Shown: piece after piece, positions 23,605-36,500 of the stretch
How positions within the stretch are numbered: the first letter of the stretch is position 1
Layout of the letters: each line of letters starts with the position of its first letter
DNA from: Siphonodentalium dalli
Taxonomy: Eukaryota; Mollusca; Scaphopoda; Gadilida; Siphonodentaliidae
DNA length: 64,000 nt
Reading direction: 5' to 3'
Assembly: GCA_032622095.1 (NCBI GenBank)
Contig: CP136064.1
Span: forward strand, 149,173,819 to 149,237,818
Notes under the pieces: generated by a model
Told to the model about the DNA's origin: nothing
Seen by the model: the letters and a program-made list of their open reading frames with translations, nothing else
The model's database searches: none
Position numbers and translations under genes: made by a program

Positions 23605-26600
23605 CATGAGCATAAAGTCATGTTCTGTGGCGTAATGCAAGGGTTAATTTATCGACAAAACATTCTTTATAGAGATCTTCCAAATCAGCATTTACTTTTA
23701 TTTATTGAGATTGCTCAACACCCTGTGCGTGTGCACAAAGTTGGATTTCAATTGGGAAGAAAGTATCACATGTTTCCAATTTCCAGTTAGTGTGCTATTT
23801 ACTGTACATAATGCGTGCATAGTTATTTTTAGCAACTCCTGTAAAATTTGTGCCATTTTTTTCTATTTTAAAATTTATACAAATTGTTCTCGGACTCCAT
23901 GTTTGACTTGGTTAAACCTTTAATACACTTTATTGACGCGAACTAAAGTTGCGAGTTGCACATACTTCTGAGTGTGACTTAATTGGTGTGGTATTGGAAA
24001 CAACAGGTATTTATCTGCAAAATTTGTTAATTAATTTTTAACTAGAGCACCTGCCAGTTAAATATTATGACTGTTCAATGTACAATATGCCTACTTAAGT
24101 TTCCGGACAACTGCAATGGGAGGCCCTTTTCACATTTATTAAATAATTGGACTTAAGTTCCCATTTATTTGAAGCAACTTGAAGTATCTGAAATCACTCT
24201 CACAGGATGGGCCTGGTCACAAGTCAACCGGAAACGACTCCCAAATGCTTAAAGCTTGTCGAATTACTTTCATATCATCAATGTTTATACTTGTTTTGTG
24301 ATATGTTAAAATTTAATAATATGGACTAAATACTGCTTGCACCAAGAGTAGGGATGGAACTAAATATTTAAACAGTGTAATACATACATTTTATTTATAA
24401 CATTAATCAATATATGACTATTGATATGATGCTGTTTTTTTTATTTACATAACTAGAACCTTGATGAACACAATGTTTGAACATTCTTTAAAATGACAGA
24501 TTTGAAATAGTCATGAAGTAAGATCTCAATGGAAAACGCTATAAAATCAAAGTGCATTTCTACTGCTAACATTGCTTCAGTAGCTGACTAAGGACAGCAG
24601 AAGAAAAGGTGAAATTGAGAATATTTGTATTGCAAAACTAAACAAATCAAATCAAAGCAGAACAGAATGACAGAGATTTTATATCATGCCTCCTGTTCTT
24701 TAACTTCTATAGTTCCCACAATCAAAATCTTGAATCTGAGAACCAAGATTTGGGTTTATTTTCAGGCAAGGGGGTGGTTGCTGCCACATAAATAAAATGT
24801 TGCTGCCACTATTACTTTGACCATAGCAACAACAATGAGCTTATGAAAATATGATAAAAAATTGTGCAATTGTGCACCTTTTTGAGCCATTCCATATTAG
24901 CTGTATTATTTTAGTCAAGCAAAATTACCTGTGATTTTACATGGCTAAGTTACAATATTGTTTAACAGAACAGATTCATCACCCCCAGAAATGTTGAAAC
25001 ATTGCAACATGTTCAAATAATCTGTATAAAGAAAATATTTGAAATTTTAATGGAACCTCACCTAAAAAGGGGACCATTTATAAACCTTTAAGTTGAGGTA
25101 TGCTCCAGAAATATACATGTATCAGCATGTATTTTTAAAAATAATTATGCCATTATTTTTTTGGAATGTAATTTGCTAACATGATCACTGCCAGGTGTTG
25201 ATCCAGGTCTATTTTGAAAACATATAAATGCTGGTCATATTTTATCAAGGATAGACACACTTTATTTTTATAAATTTGGTAATGTCTTTAAAGGGGGAAT
25301 GTACACTAAATCCGGCATCTCCTTTTATGCTCATCAGAATATATGCAACTAATGAATAAATTTGAGCCATGCATTAATGAAAAATACACTTGTGTGCAAA
25401 CAACATGGTAATTAAAATGAAAATGAGTTTATTGACTCGAGTCATAAACTCATTTTCATTATAATTACCATTTCATTCTAATTATTCACTGGTTATATTA
25501 GGTATCCAAAATTTAAGCCCGGTGTTATTGTTTGAAGTCTCAAAGGACATTATAAACATAACATTCTATACTATATACCACTGTAAGAAGCTCTCAAACA
25601 GAATAAATAAAATGCCAATAAAAAAGTAATCTAGTCATAATTTTTTATCAATACACATGGGCAGGATACATATTGTTGCCATCAAGGATGCAGAATTGGA
25701 AACCGCCTTGTCATTTCTGCTTGTATATGTGGAAAAAGAAGCTAATTATAAGATAAAATGTTTTATTGTAGAAGTACCAAGGATTGTTTAGAGAGTTTCT
25801 GTATGTGTTTTATCGGAACTGTAATCATTGATTTACTGCATAGGAGAACACTATCTTGTAGTCAGCATTCCAGTGACACACAATGTATTTGTGGGGCAAA
25901 TTAAATATTATTGCTCCTATGTTATCATACGGATCATACAGAATCATTGGCAAACCTGTATATTAAACCTTTCTACAATAGATGGATTCTCCCACTCAGT
26001 TTAATATAAATTATATGTTGGAATTATTTATTATTCATTTTTGAGGCAGTTCAGGAAAAATATACAGACGAGAGATATTAAAATTGTAGAAGGAGTCCTA
26101 TTTAATGTTCAGATAATAGGTCATTTGTTGAACATTTTATCTGAACATTTATCAATGAGTATTTAGTATAGAAATAGTTAATGGTATACATTGTGTATAG
26201 GGGACCAAAACTTTATTTGGGCCTTAAATTGAAGCCTGAGCTTCATCTCTAGATCAACACCTGATTCTGCCAACCATACCACATAAAACAGCATCTGTCA
26301 TGATTTTAATTAAAACACAATCAATTAACTGAAGGAGCCTAATTTGGCACTTTGATACATCTTGATCAGTGACATAAAACAAAAACAATTTAAAAATCCA
26401 AATTGTGAGTATGAAACAAGTGATGTGATGATAAAAACCTACATTGACGTGAGATGATGGTAAACGAATGTGGGATTTGTATCCACAATATTCCACAAAT
26501 GACAATGAGAGAAACTTCCTCCAACAAGAGATGGATTGTCGTCAGGTGCATACCCCCTTGTGGCATACCACCTAGTGTGAGCATATCTATAACCTATGAC

Positions 26601-26639
26601 TGATATACTCAAAGAGCTGGACCCCAAAATCAGCATTAT
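23605..26639. other. 3-kb stretch without recognised genes
   Basis: Mostly AT-rich and single-copy-looking, with short ORFs only. The palindrome at 25400-25480 is the single clear feature. Confidence 0.5.
25400..25480. repeat. palindrome, about 80 bp
   Basis: Arms ATGGTAATTAAAATGAAAAT and GAGTTTATTGACTCGAG pair with TCATAAACTCATTTTCAT and TATAATTACCAT. The centre is GACTCGAGTC. Homology does not extend further out. Confidence 0.7.
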
Positions 26640-27023
26640 CATATAAACAAAGATGAATAACTATAGAACAAAAAACCTAAACAAAACAATTGAAAACGCC
26701 ATTGAATGTCCTCATAGTGGCGAACATCCATACCAAATTTCATTGAGATCTGAGCATTACTGTTCAAGTTATGGCCTGAACAGACATCGGACAGACCAAA
26801 GAACCAACATTTCCAGATAAACAAAGATGAATAACTCTAGAATGGAAAACCCATATAAAACAATTGAACCCACTATTGAATGGCCTCATAGTTGTGAACA
26901 TCCATACACCATTTGATTGGGATCTGAGTATTACTGTTCAAGTTATGACATGAACAGATATCAGATGCACAGACGCCCGGGTGCAAAACAGTGTACCCCA
27001 TTTTTTGTTAAAAGGGGATATAA
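26640..27023 (+). repeat. family C-like element, degenerate
   Basis: Two units share AACAAAGATGAATAACT, CATTGAATG-CCTCATAG and CCATACCAAATTTCATTG. The end is GTGTACCCCATTTTTTGTTA...AAGGGGATATAA, a diverged version of the family's 3' hairpin. The (GACG)n tract is reduced to GCACAGACGCCC. Confidence 0.55.
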
Positions 27024-27399
27024 TAACAGCAACAATAGGAATGATGCTGACAGGGAATACCTTTGTATGTTTTGAAAGATCAGATTATGAAAAGACCCTG
27101 AATGAAAAAATATGAATTAAGTAGGCGGCTTGCCATCATCACATGGATACATGGATGTGTAGATTACATATATAGAATAACAGTCATAAGATTGAGTTGA
27201 AGGAATCTACGACAGAACTCTAACCCTCAGTTCATACTGGTGTTTATATGGGAATCACCAGTCTTCATTTTATATACCATATATATGTGCTTTAAATCCA
27301 TCTTTTAATATAATGATCATTTATCAATATCTATATATTTATTTTGGCTCAAAGAATAGAAGAGATATAATAGAACAATCGAGTAACTTAGTTAATTGG

Positions 27400-27646
27400 G
27401 GTTTAACCCTTTCATGCTGAAGCTTCCTGAAATTTTGCAAAAAACCTGGTGCCAATGCATTCTCTTATATATGCGAGTCTCCCATAGGGAGCCTCACATA
27501 AATAAGAGAATACATTGGCCAAACAATATTTACCTTGACCTTGTAAGCCATTGTATTCTCTTATATATGCGAGACTCCCTATGGGAGACTCCCTACAAGA
27601 TCTTTAATGCTGCACCAGCGCAACTTCCATCATGAAAGTGTTAATG
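27400..27646. repeat. foldback MITE with ACCCTTTCATG ends
   Basis: ACCCTTTCATGCTGAAG at the left pairs loosely with CATCATGAAAGTGTTAA at the right. Inside are two inverted CATTCTCTTATATATGCGAG-type segments. A diverged relative lies at 62995-63150, sharing the CATTCTCTTNTATATG and TAAGAGAATGCA blocks. Confidence 0.55.
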
Positions 27647-27649
27647 TAA

Positions 27650-28514
27650 CTTTCAACAGTTATGGTCATATTGTGACATAATAGGAGACCGAGACCTAAA
27701 TTCAGACTATGGCGTTTATCACTCCTCCCAATTTTACAAGACTACAGTCTGTCACAACTGTGGTCCTATTCTTTACTCCATGCTGGAACATGTTTCAAGT
27801 CTGGACTATAAACATGTGCCACCATGCTCACCCGGGAACCAGACAGGGGTAGCACAAAAGTACCCATGCTAGCAATGAGAACTGATAGAATGTAAAATGA
27901 AAGAAACAAAAGTTCTGTGGACAAATACAATGTAAATTCTATTAAAATATATTGATACCTCTGAAATTATCCAATTTTGATAGTGAGAAACTCAAAAATA
28001 AAATGTTTTATCTACTGACTACTAACATCAAAGTCGCAAATGAATATCAGAAGTTGAAGAGACTTTATTACTATTGTTGATTCCAAGTTCAGGAAGTGGT
28101 GTACATTTTGATTTAGTTTCAATAAATACCATTATATAAACACAGTACTCCTCAATTAATAATGAAGAAAAGCAAATAATACCACTGTGATAACAATCTA
28201 CACACTACCTCAGAGAGAGCACTGTCATTGCCATACACTGTTATGGACTTGAAAAGCACAATGCACATGTCAATTCCATGGCACAGACTTGACATAAGTA
28301 AGCAAATGTGGGGTACTGCTATTGAACTCCATTTTCATCAACTTTTAGAACTTTTTTTCATACAGGTTGCAGTTCAAGCAAATAATAAAGCTGTGAATAG
28401 TTAATTATAAACATCAACGGCCATTTCTGTTTGGTGAGTCAGTCAAACACCTGGACCCCAGATAAAGTAATAACTTGGTAGCATAAGAAGAATGTCTAAA
28501 TTAAAATATTAATG
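27650..28514. other. repeat relic shared with 37360-37810
   Basis: CAACAGTTATGGTCATATTG, TTTACTCCATGCTGG and ACTATAAACATGT-CATGCTCACC blocks recur at 37366-37810 in the same order, so a dispersed repeat lies in both places. No gene was recognised. Confidence 0.5.
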
Positions 28515-28517
28515 TAA

Positions 28518-29394
28518 GGCCAAACAAAAAAACATATTTGATTCTCAGGCTATGTGGGAGCGATATAAACTAGATATAAACTAATTTTAATCTGATATCA
28601 AGAACGACAAATAATGACCTTATACTACCCATACATCATATAGGGATTACCTAGAATGATATATATATTGATATGATTTTAGTATTGGCACAATAATTTT
28701 TATCAACCCGCAGAACTACATATCCGATTCATATAAAAATATGGAACATAAATACAGTCAAAATGAAAAGATAAAGTGATCTTCCAAACTATCATAGAAC
28801 ATCTTGATTCACTTATTCCGCTGACTAATTAGACACTGTATATGTACTGCAATGGACCATAAAACTTCAAATAACCATCATAAACATGGCCAATATCCAC
28901 CGGTTGTCAAACTATATTATTCTAGCAGTTTGTGAACCTTCGATCGATTCTATATATTCCCTGTTTCGATCCAATAGTGTAGATCCAAGGGGGGGGGGGG
29001 GAACTCTATCTTGCAAGGTTACTTACTTACTGTGCAAAGGTCACAAAGGTCAGATTGACGGATGACTCATTCAATATCCAACTTCTTGCTTTTATCAAAA
29101 TATTTCAACACATTTGACCAATAAACTTAGGGGTTTTGACAGCCTGTTGTGACAATATACCTGATAGTTATTGTTGCCTATGATCATTTGTTGAAAACCC
29201 ACACATATACCGTTGTATTTATCTCCTATTCGATATTTGAAACATAACTAATTTCCATGTGACAGTTTCCTATTTTCGTGTTACCAGTTTACAACTATGG
29301 TGAAATCCAAAATCCAAAATAAAATGTTCCAATGCAGGCCATTTTTTTTCGATGCGGCGATGCCTGAGAATAAAAACCTTTTTTTTTTTTGGCC
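28518..29394. mobile_element. Harbinger-like MITE, 877 bp (copy 1)
   Basis: TAA (28515-28517 and 29395-29397) flanks GGCCAAACAAAAAAACATA...TTTTTTTTTTGGCC. The TIR includes ATTCTCAGGC on both arms. It is collinear with 55890-56738, sharing for example CATACATCATATAGGGATTA, TTGGCACAATAATTTTTA-like and CAATATCCAACTTC blocks. It lies just beyond the 3' end of the MORC2-like gene. Confidence 0.8.
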
Positions 29395-29397
29395 TAA

Positions 29398-30227
29398 ATA
29401 TGCTGTATGTGTACCAATGGCATCTATTTATTATTTGGCATGACAGATATGCAAAAATGTTTCAAATCCTTGGTAAGGCACACATTTTAGAGCAACCAGT
29501 TATCGGTTATATCATGAATTTAAGATGTCATATATTTCCGGCTGCAATTTATTTTGAAAAGAGATAATGAGAGTCGAGAAAATTCACATGATTTTTGGAT
29601 GGCTGAAGAAAAGGTTATGTCACCAAATATGCATGAACAAAATGAAAGTTGGCGCTATTTTTCAAGGACTGTGTATATTATGAGTAAAAGGGTCAAATAC
29701 ATTACTAAACATACTGTTCAATGGAATGAGAAAAGTGGCTTGTATGAATTGAAAAGAGAGAAGTACGCAAATAGTTGATATGATTTGATGAAAAGTATCT
29801 CCTAGTCTCAAAAGCAGTGACAAGACAAAAATAAAACAACATTACTAATGTTTTCATATTTACACAATGTCATAGATTGGTGGCTGAAGAGCATGAGTTT
29901 TGGATACCTTGAGTTAAGATAAGGTGCATTGTCAGAAGATTCTGATGCTACAAGACTAATGGTACTTGGCAACAAATTGTGTTTCCAGTCAGTTCCATTT
30001 CTCAACTAAACATGAAAAACTCTTTCCTTGTGTTCACACAGACATAAGTTTGAACTTTCTTAAAATGAATCCTTCTTTGGCAATAAATATCATACAATTT
30101 TGCTCTATTCTATGTCAAACAAAATTGTCGTATCATCATGTCTAAATCTCTCAATTTAAGTGAGTCCCAGTAGAATAAACAATACAGCGACTCATAACTT
30201 TGTGATCAGAGGTCCCAAAACTTGTCA
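29398..30227. other. 3' flank of the MORC2-like gene
   Basis: Contains an unrecognised plus-strand frame (29554-29778, MKRDNESRENSHDFWMAEEK). No splice or domain evidence supports it. Confidence 0.4.
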
Positions 30228-30233
30228 TTTATT
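30228..30233 (-). terminator. candidate polyadenylation signal of the MORC2-like gene
   Basis: AATAAA on the minus strand lies about 210 nt beyond the stop codon and is the nearest canonical hexamer found there. AT-rich DNA gives such hexamers by chance, so the assignment is tentative. Confidence 0.35.
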
Positions 30234-30440
30234 CCTCATATATATAAAAAGAGTTAATTACGACCCAACTCGGATATTCAAATCAGACCTACCCATTTAA
30301 ATATAAAATAAAAATGAGATATGTCTACTGACATATAAGCATTAACCATCTTTTCAGAAAACCTCATAACAATGCACCCTTCAGTGGAAGTGAGAACAAT
30401 ATCGGGATAACAATGACTTGGTCTAGAAAATGAACTAGCG

Positions 30441-30533
30441 TTATTGTTGTGATGATTGGACAGCCTGACGGACGCACGCCTCTAACAGCTCGTCAACCTG
30501 GTCACCATCTGCCTCTGGGTCTATATCAAACTC
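30441..30533 (-). CDS. MORC2: MORC2-like last coding exon with stop
   Basis: This 93-nt exon has acceptor TTTGCAG and encodes EFDIDPEADGDQVDELLEAC, ten more residues and a TAA stop at 30443-30441. The FDID...DELLE pattern parallels the acidic tail that ends vertebrate MORC2. The extension after it (VRQAVQSSQQ) appears lineage-specific. Confidence 0.87.
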   Translation of the reverse strand, partial: EFDIDPEADGDQVDELLEACVRQAVQSSQQ

Positions 30534-33500
30534 CTGCAAATTATTAAAAAAAAATGATTTTGTTTGTTACATTGGCGTAAACATATTATTATGCAAACGC
30601 ATTTTGAGCACAAATTCATAAATAAAGCAATACATGTAGTGCATAAACGTAAATGAAATCAACAAAAATGGGGATTAAACAATCTAGACTATTATTAAGT
30701 TTGTTACCCTTCTGTTTCATGCCCTCTCTACATTTAGTGACGGTGAGGAGATTCAGAAGACAGGAAAGACAGGAAACAGTATGAATATCAGAGATAGTTT
30801 TTTGGGGACTGACGTCTAAGTTAAACAGACAATTGGTGAAACAGGGAGTGTTGGAGAAAGCAGAAGAGGGAAATGTGGAGAAAGTGAGAGCAGTAAATGA
30901 AAATGAGTAAAATTTTAAAATTTTAGAGTTACAGTACAGCCAAACAATAACATTACACTAGCAAGTGCAATTCCAGGTGGGGCCCAATGTCCTGAGCCAT
31001 AACCCTTAGAATACGAGTATAGCTATCAGAAATATTTGAAGAATTAAAATGTAATTCGATTGGATTCATGTTTATAATTATTTAATATAATCTATATATA
31101 TATAGTAGGATCTGTCTATCTGGTCATCGGGTAACCCAAAATGCATAAATATATGTATAGAAAAATGCACGCTTTGTCTACGTTATCTCTAAAATATATA
31201 GAGCACCTGTCCACACAATACTGACAGCCAAAGGGATGTATAGATTCAAGAGGGGTATCAGAATTGACTGAGAAGAATTGTCAGCATTATTCTGAGATAT
31301 TGAAATTGTTTTATTGTCGCTGTACATTGAAGGTCACTCAGTGGTTCCAGTTTACTTCCGTGTTGTGAGAGTGACAAATAGCCAATCTTGGCATCAAGGG
31401 ACTGAGGCGACCTAAAGACAAGTTGCAGTTTTAAAGATTTGAAATGATGTCTGACTGCTATTTTGGCGTGAATTATGTTGGAATACTACGCAATTACTTT
31501 TATGGTCAATTTTATGGGACATTACTCGCTCATCTTGGAATTTATAAAGCCGATTTAGCTGGTTAATAGGGAACGTGGTTAAATGAAAGTGTCAATGACA
31601 CTGTAGCTTAACTTGGAAAGGGAATAATTTCATGTGTTACAGTCAATGGAGTGATTAGGAATGTGGAAAGTTGAAAGGCCTAGTTATGCAAAGAGTAAAA
31701 TCCAATATGGCCACTGGCAGCCATGTTTTTTTGCCAAATGACCCAAAAAAGATTCTTTCCCATTTACATGTCAATATCAACAGCTATGACAAATCTCATA
31801 ATGATCCGACCAAATGTATGACCTGTCGCCCGTACCAAAGGATTTATACATGCAAAGAGTGAAATCAAAGATGGCTGCTGGTGGCCATGTTTTTTGGCCG
31901 AATGACCCTAAATGACTCGTTCCCATCTACATGTCATTATTAACATACATGACAAATTTCATGATGATCAGACGAACAGTACGATCTGTAGCCAGTGCTA
32001 ATGGATTGAATTTTTAAATCCAAGATGGCCGCTGGCAGCCATGTTTTTTTGCTGAATGACCTCAAAATGACTCGTTCCCATCTATATGTCATTGTTAACA
32101 TCCATGACAAATTTCATGAAGATACGACCAAAGCTACGACCTGTAGCCCATGACAAAGAATTTAGTCATGCAAAGAGTAAAATCCAAGATGGCTGCTGGC
32201 GGCCATGTTTTTTGGCCCAACGACCCGAAAATGACTCGTTCCCTTCTACATGTCAATATTAACATCCTTGACAAATTTCATGATGATCAGATGAACAGTA
32301 CAACCTGTAGCCCGTGCTAATGGATTGAATTTTGAAATCCAAGATGGCTGCTGGTGGCCATGTTTTTTTGCTGAATGACCCCAAAATGACTCGTTCCCAT
32401 CTACATGTCAATGTCAAAGGCCATGACAAATTTTATAATGATCCGACCAAAGGTACGACCTGTAGCCCGTGCTAAAGGAAATTGTTGACGAGTCACGCAC
32501 ACATACACCCTCACGCACACATGGATGACGGATACCAAGCCATGGTAATAGCTCAAACTTTACAAAGTAAAACCTTGCTTTTCTACGCAGATTTGTCAAC
32601 AGTTTTTTCCCAATTTGTCATTTTAAACACCAGTTGCATCTAGTTATTGTATCAACACATGATTAATTATTGTCAATATTCTCCCAAAGTCACATTGTTG
32701 ATAAAAAAAGAGCGTTTTCCAGATGCTTTGTGTGATTTTGATGACTGATCACCAAAATAATGCATATATTGAAGCGAAATAACAATGTGATTACCAATAT
32801 TGTCAGTTCGTTTGAAGACGGGGTAGTTTCCAAGCAACAATTTCTAAGCGCAGTGATTGCTTGACGATACCTACCTATCTCTTAGCTCTGCCAGGAACAT
32901 TCATGTGGAGTTTCAGGTAAATAGTGCATTTACAATATTACTAACATCAGTCATATTAATATTGGTGTCTATAAAATAGTAGAAAACATCATGTGAGGTC
33001 TGGGCATATGGCCCATTCCATGCATGGGAGTCAGTGTTGAAAGGGTTAAATTGAGCAAGGAGTTCAATCTAAAACATTTTTTTTAATTAATTAAAAAATA
33101 TTTCAATTGCAATTTCAATTTTTTTTAAACTCAAAATGTTTAAACAATCAAAATGTGCACTTTGCGCATAACATGGCCGCCTCTGTCTAAGATGTTCATG
33201 CACAAAGGGGGCACATGGCCCAACCGATGCTAAATTAAAGTCTCCTGAAGGGTGTATCAGCTAGTTATTATTATAATTATAGACACTAACCTCGTTGATG
33301 GATTTCAGAAGTTTGGCGATAAGTTTTCTAACTGATGAGAGTTTGTTCGTGGCTGTGTCTGCTTCGGTTTTCCTTGCATTTGCTTCTGCCTGGAAGTTAC
33401 TCACAAGCTGAAAAATATCAAAGTTAATGTGAATATGTGTCTACTTTATTCTGAGATAATATCAAAATATAATTAATTTTATCTGCTTTTTTACCTGCTA

Positions 33501-36500
33501 GATGCAAAATATGGAAATTGAATGCTAAATGAGCACACCACATAATTATAATTAACAGGTTGTCATTGGATGACCGCTCTTGCGTGCTCGGTTTTAAAAC
33601 TGACATGACTACTTCAGTGAGTAACATGTTGGTCATCAGAGCTGTTAAGTTCCACGGATTCTCCGTGAGACTCACGGAATTCCACGGCAATTCCGCAAAC
33701 ACGGATAACCCCCAATTTCTCACGGATTCGTCAAAACACCACATTGAAAATCCCAAAACAAATTTTTTTTTATTTTTTAAATTCATGCATTTGCGGGAAT
33801 TCCCCAAATGACAGTGACTTCCTTATTTCCGGTACCGTAAATACCCACACATTAACATTCACAGAATGTACCGTCGGTAACTTTTGATTGAAGACTCAAG
33901 TTGTGGTGAACTGTGACTGATATTAATTGATTTTCACACTCTGGTGAAGCCACACGTATAAAGGGTGTTGTTTTAGTATCACAAGTGTGCAAAGTTCTGT
34001 ATTGTTAGGCCTCATTGATGAACACTTCTTAGTAAGTCGGATTAGTAGCATGAATTGCAGACGAAATAAAACAATACGTTTAATCACAAGTGTGCAGCTG
34101 TATTGTGAGGCCCCATTGATGAACATAAGTAATGGATACTTTATGATTTAAGTTCACTGATAGTGGTATGCATTGAGAACGGAATGTGTCTTTTATTTTG
34201 CGGGTAAAACTTTTAAGACGGGTCATTTTGTACTTTCGGTTTCACGCATACATGTCCGGTTGCAACCTGTGTAACTCGGGTTCGTTTTGACTAACTTTAA
34301 ACAAAGTTTCTGCTTCTTAAAATTTGTTAATAAATGGTGGAATGTCTGCATTTCTTTTGTGGGTTAAACCGTAAGACGAGTCCATTTTGTCGTTTATTAC
34401 GATGTTGTACTTTCGGTTCCGCGCATATCCGGCTGTATCCGCTGGAATTCTGAGTATTTTTACGAAGTGTGATCTGCTTCTTTATTTTCAATAAATGGTG
34501 GTATCTCCCACAGAGCAGCTCTATTACAATTACCAACAGGACATTCATTGCCATTATTTAGTTCTATATATTTCTAAAATAGAAACTCATAAAAACTATG
34601 CAATCTTCATCATAAAAATAATTTTTGGAACATGAATATTTTTGGGCATACCTCCCGCAAAAATCTCACGGATTGACATTTTCAAAACTTAACAGGTCTG
34701 TTGGTCATAGACAAGACTACTCAGGCTCTTCATAAATCCTAGATACAAAAAGTTAAAATTATATAAATGAAAGTGTCAAGGACACTGTAGCTCAACTTGG
34801 GAAGAAGTTATTTTTTTGCAGAGTAATAATAAAGGTCTTGTGTTGTGTTGTGTAGATGAATTATTTTCATTTCTAAGGGTGTGTCGATGTAGTCAAATTT
34901 GAAAGCCATGTTTTATAACGAATTTCGGAAATAATCAATGGCTCCAATCTAGAGGTCACCCCGAAGGTCCATGAAGGACTATGAAGTTTGGTGACGATTG
35001 AATGAGGGATGTGGCCTGAAGAGCGTGCCGAATGATTTAGTCATGCAAAGAGTAAAATTATTTGACAGTTCCTATCTAGAGGTGATCCTAAACATGCCTG
35101 TAAATTTTCAAAACATTTCTCTCGATAAATGCGGATTAAAATTTGAAACTTTTTAAAATTAAATTTTTTTTAATTTATGGCTCCCATTTAAAAGTCGCCC
35201 CGAAGATCCATATGAAGTTTGGCGATGATTGGATGAGGGATTAGCCCTGTAGGTTGAGCCAAAGGAAATTGATGGTGGATGCACAGACAGATGACGGATG
35301 CCAACCCATGGCAATAGCTCAAGCTTGACTTCGTCAAGTTGAGCTAAAAAATAGGAAACTCACCTTCCGCAAACCTTTCTCATACTGATCAAAGAAATCA
35401 TCCAATGGGAATGATGCTAGTTCTGTGAAATCCATCTTTGATATGGAATCTTTATCCATGACCCACTGAGGTGGCAAGAAGTACCGCAGACAAGTTCTAG
35501 AACAAAATTTAATAAATTTTTCAATCCTGGCTAAGATGGTGAACCCAAGAGACTGGAATACCGGTCCAATCCTTATATTCCTATATCCCGGGAGACCGGA
35601 ATACAGGTCCGGAAATCATAGGATGTTTGAAACAAAATTACGGCACAATAAATGGACATATGAACTAGAGTTGTAATTCTACATTGCACACATGCATCAC
35701 ATGTTTACCTATGTGACTTTGACTGACAAACTGATGACAGAGGGTCTGTCGGAAAAGGGGAAGTATTTCATTAGAAATTTCATGATCAAAGAACAAATTA
35801 ACTAGAATTGTGCATCTGCTTTGCACGAATGAGTCACATGTTTTGTCGCACATGCACATGGGTCATTTTGAGAAATGCCTTTTATCGTAGACAAAGAATA
35901 AGAATTTTGTTATAAACATATAGCGCAACCAACGGGAGCCGCAATATAATCTACATGGAATAGAATGTCTCGTTGAAATACCTTGTGTGACAAATTTCAC
36001 CACACACTAGTTTGGTTAGCATAGTAAATTGCCATATAGTTGAGCATGTATACATATATATACATCCCAGTTAAGAGCATTACGAGTTACATCGTCAGAA
36101 ACACTATATAACATCAGGCGCCTCGGGTGGGGACAATTTAACGTTCAGGAAGTCAGGGTTCAATGGGTTAAGCATTCACAGAAATTGTGTTTTCAGACTT
36201 TTTCTCAATGTCACATATAGATTTTGAAATTATTTATTTATCAGTAATTAATCAGACCGAAATATTCTGTTGCTCAGGAAATATTTTTTTGGTCAAATCC
36301 ATAAGATCATCGACTTGAGCCATAGATTCTCAATGTGAAATAAAGAAAAATAATGTTATGCCTGTTGCTGAGAAACACCCCGATTATGCATCCAAAACCA
36401 TTCGGAAATACATTGGGAACATGTGACATAAATAAGATTTGACCCGACAATGCAACTTTAAAAAGAAATAATCTATTATATATTTTGAAAGATCTGTGTG

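Noticed and set aside
29554-29778. 74-codon ORF next to the MORC2-like 3' end
   Set aside because: No homologue recognised, no splice signals, opposite strand to the gene; chance ORF is likeliest.
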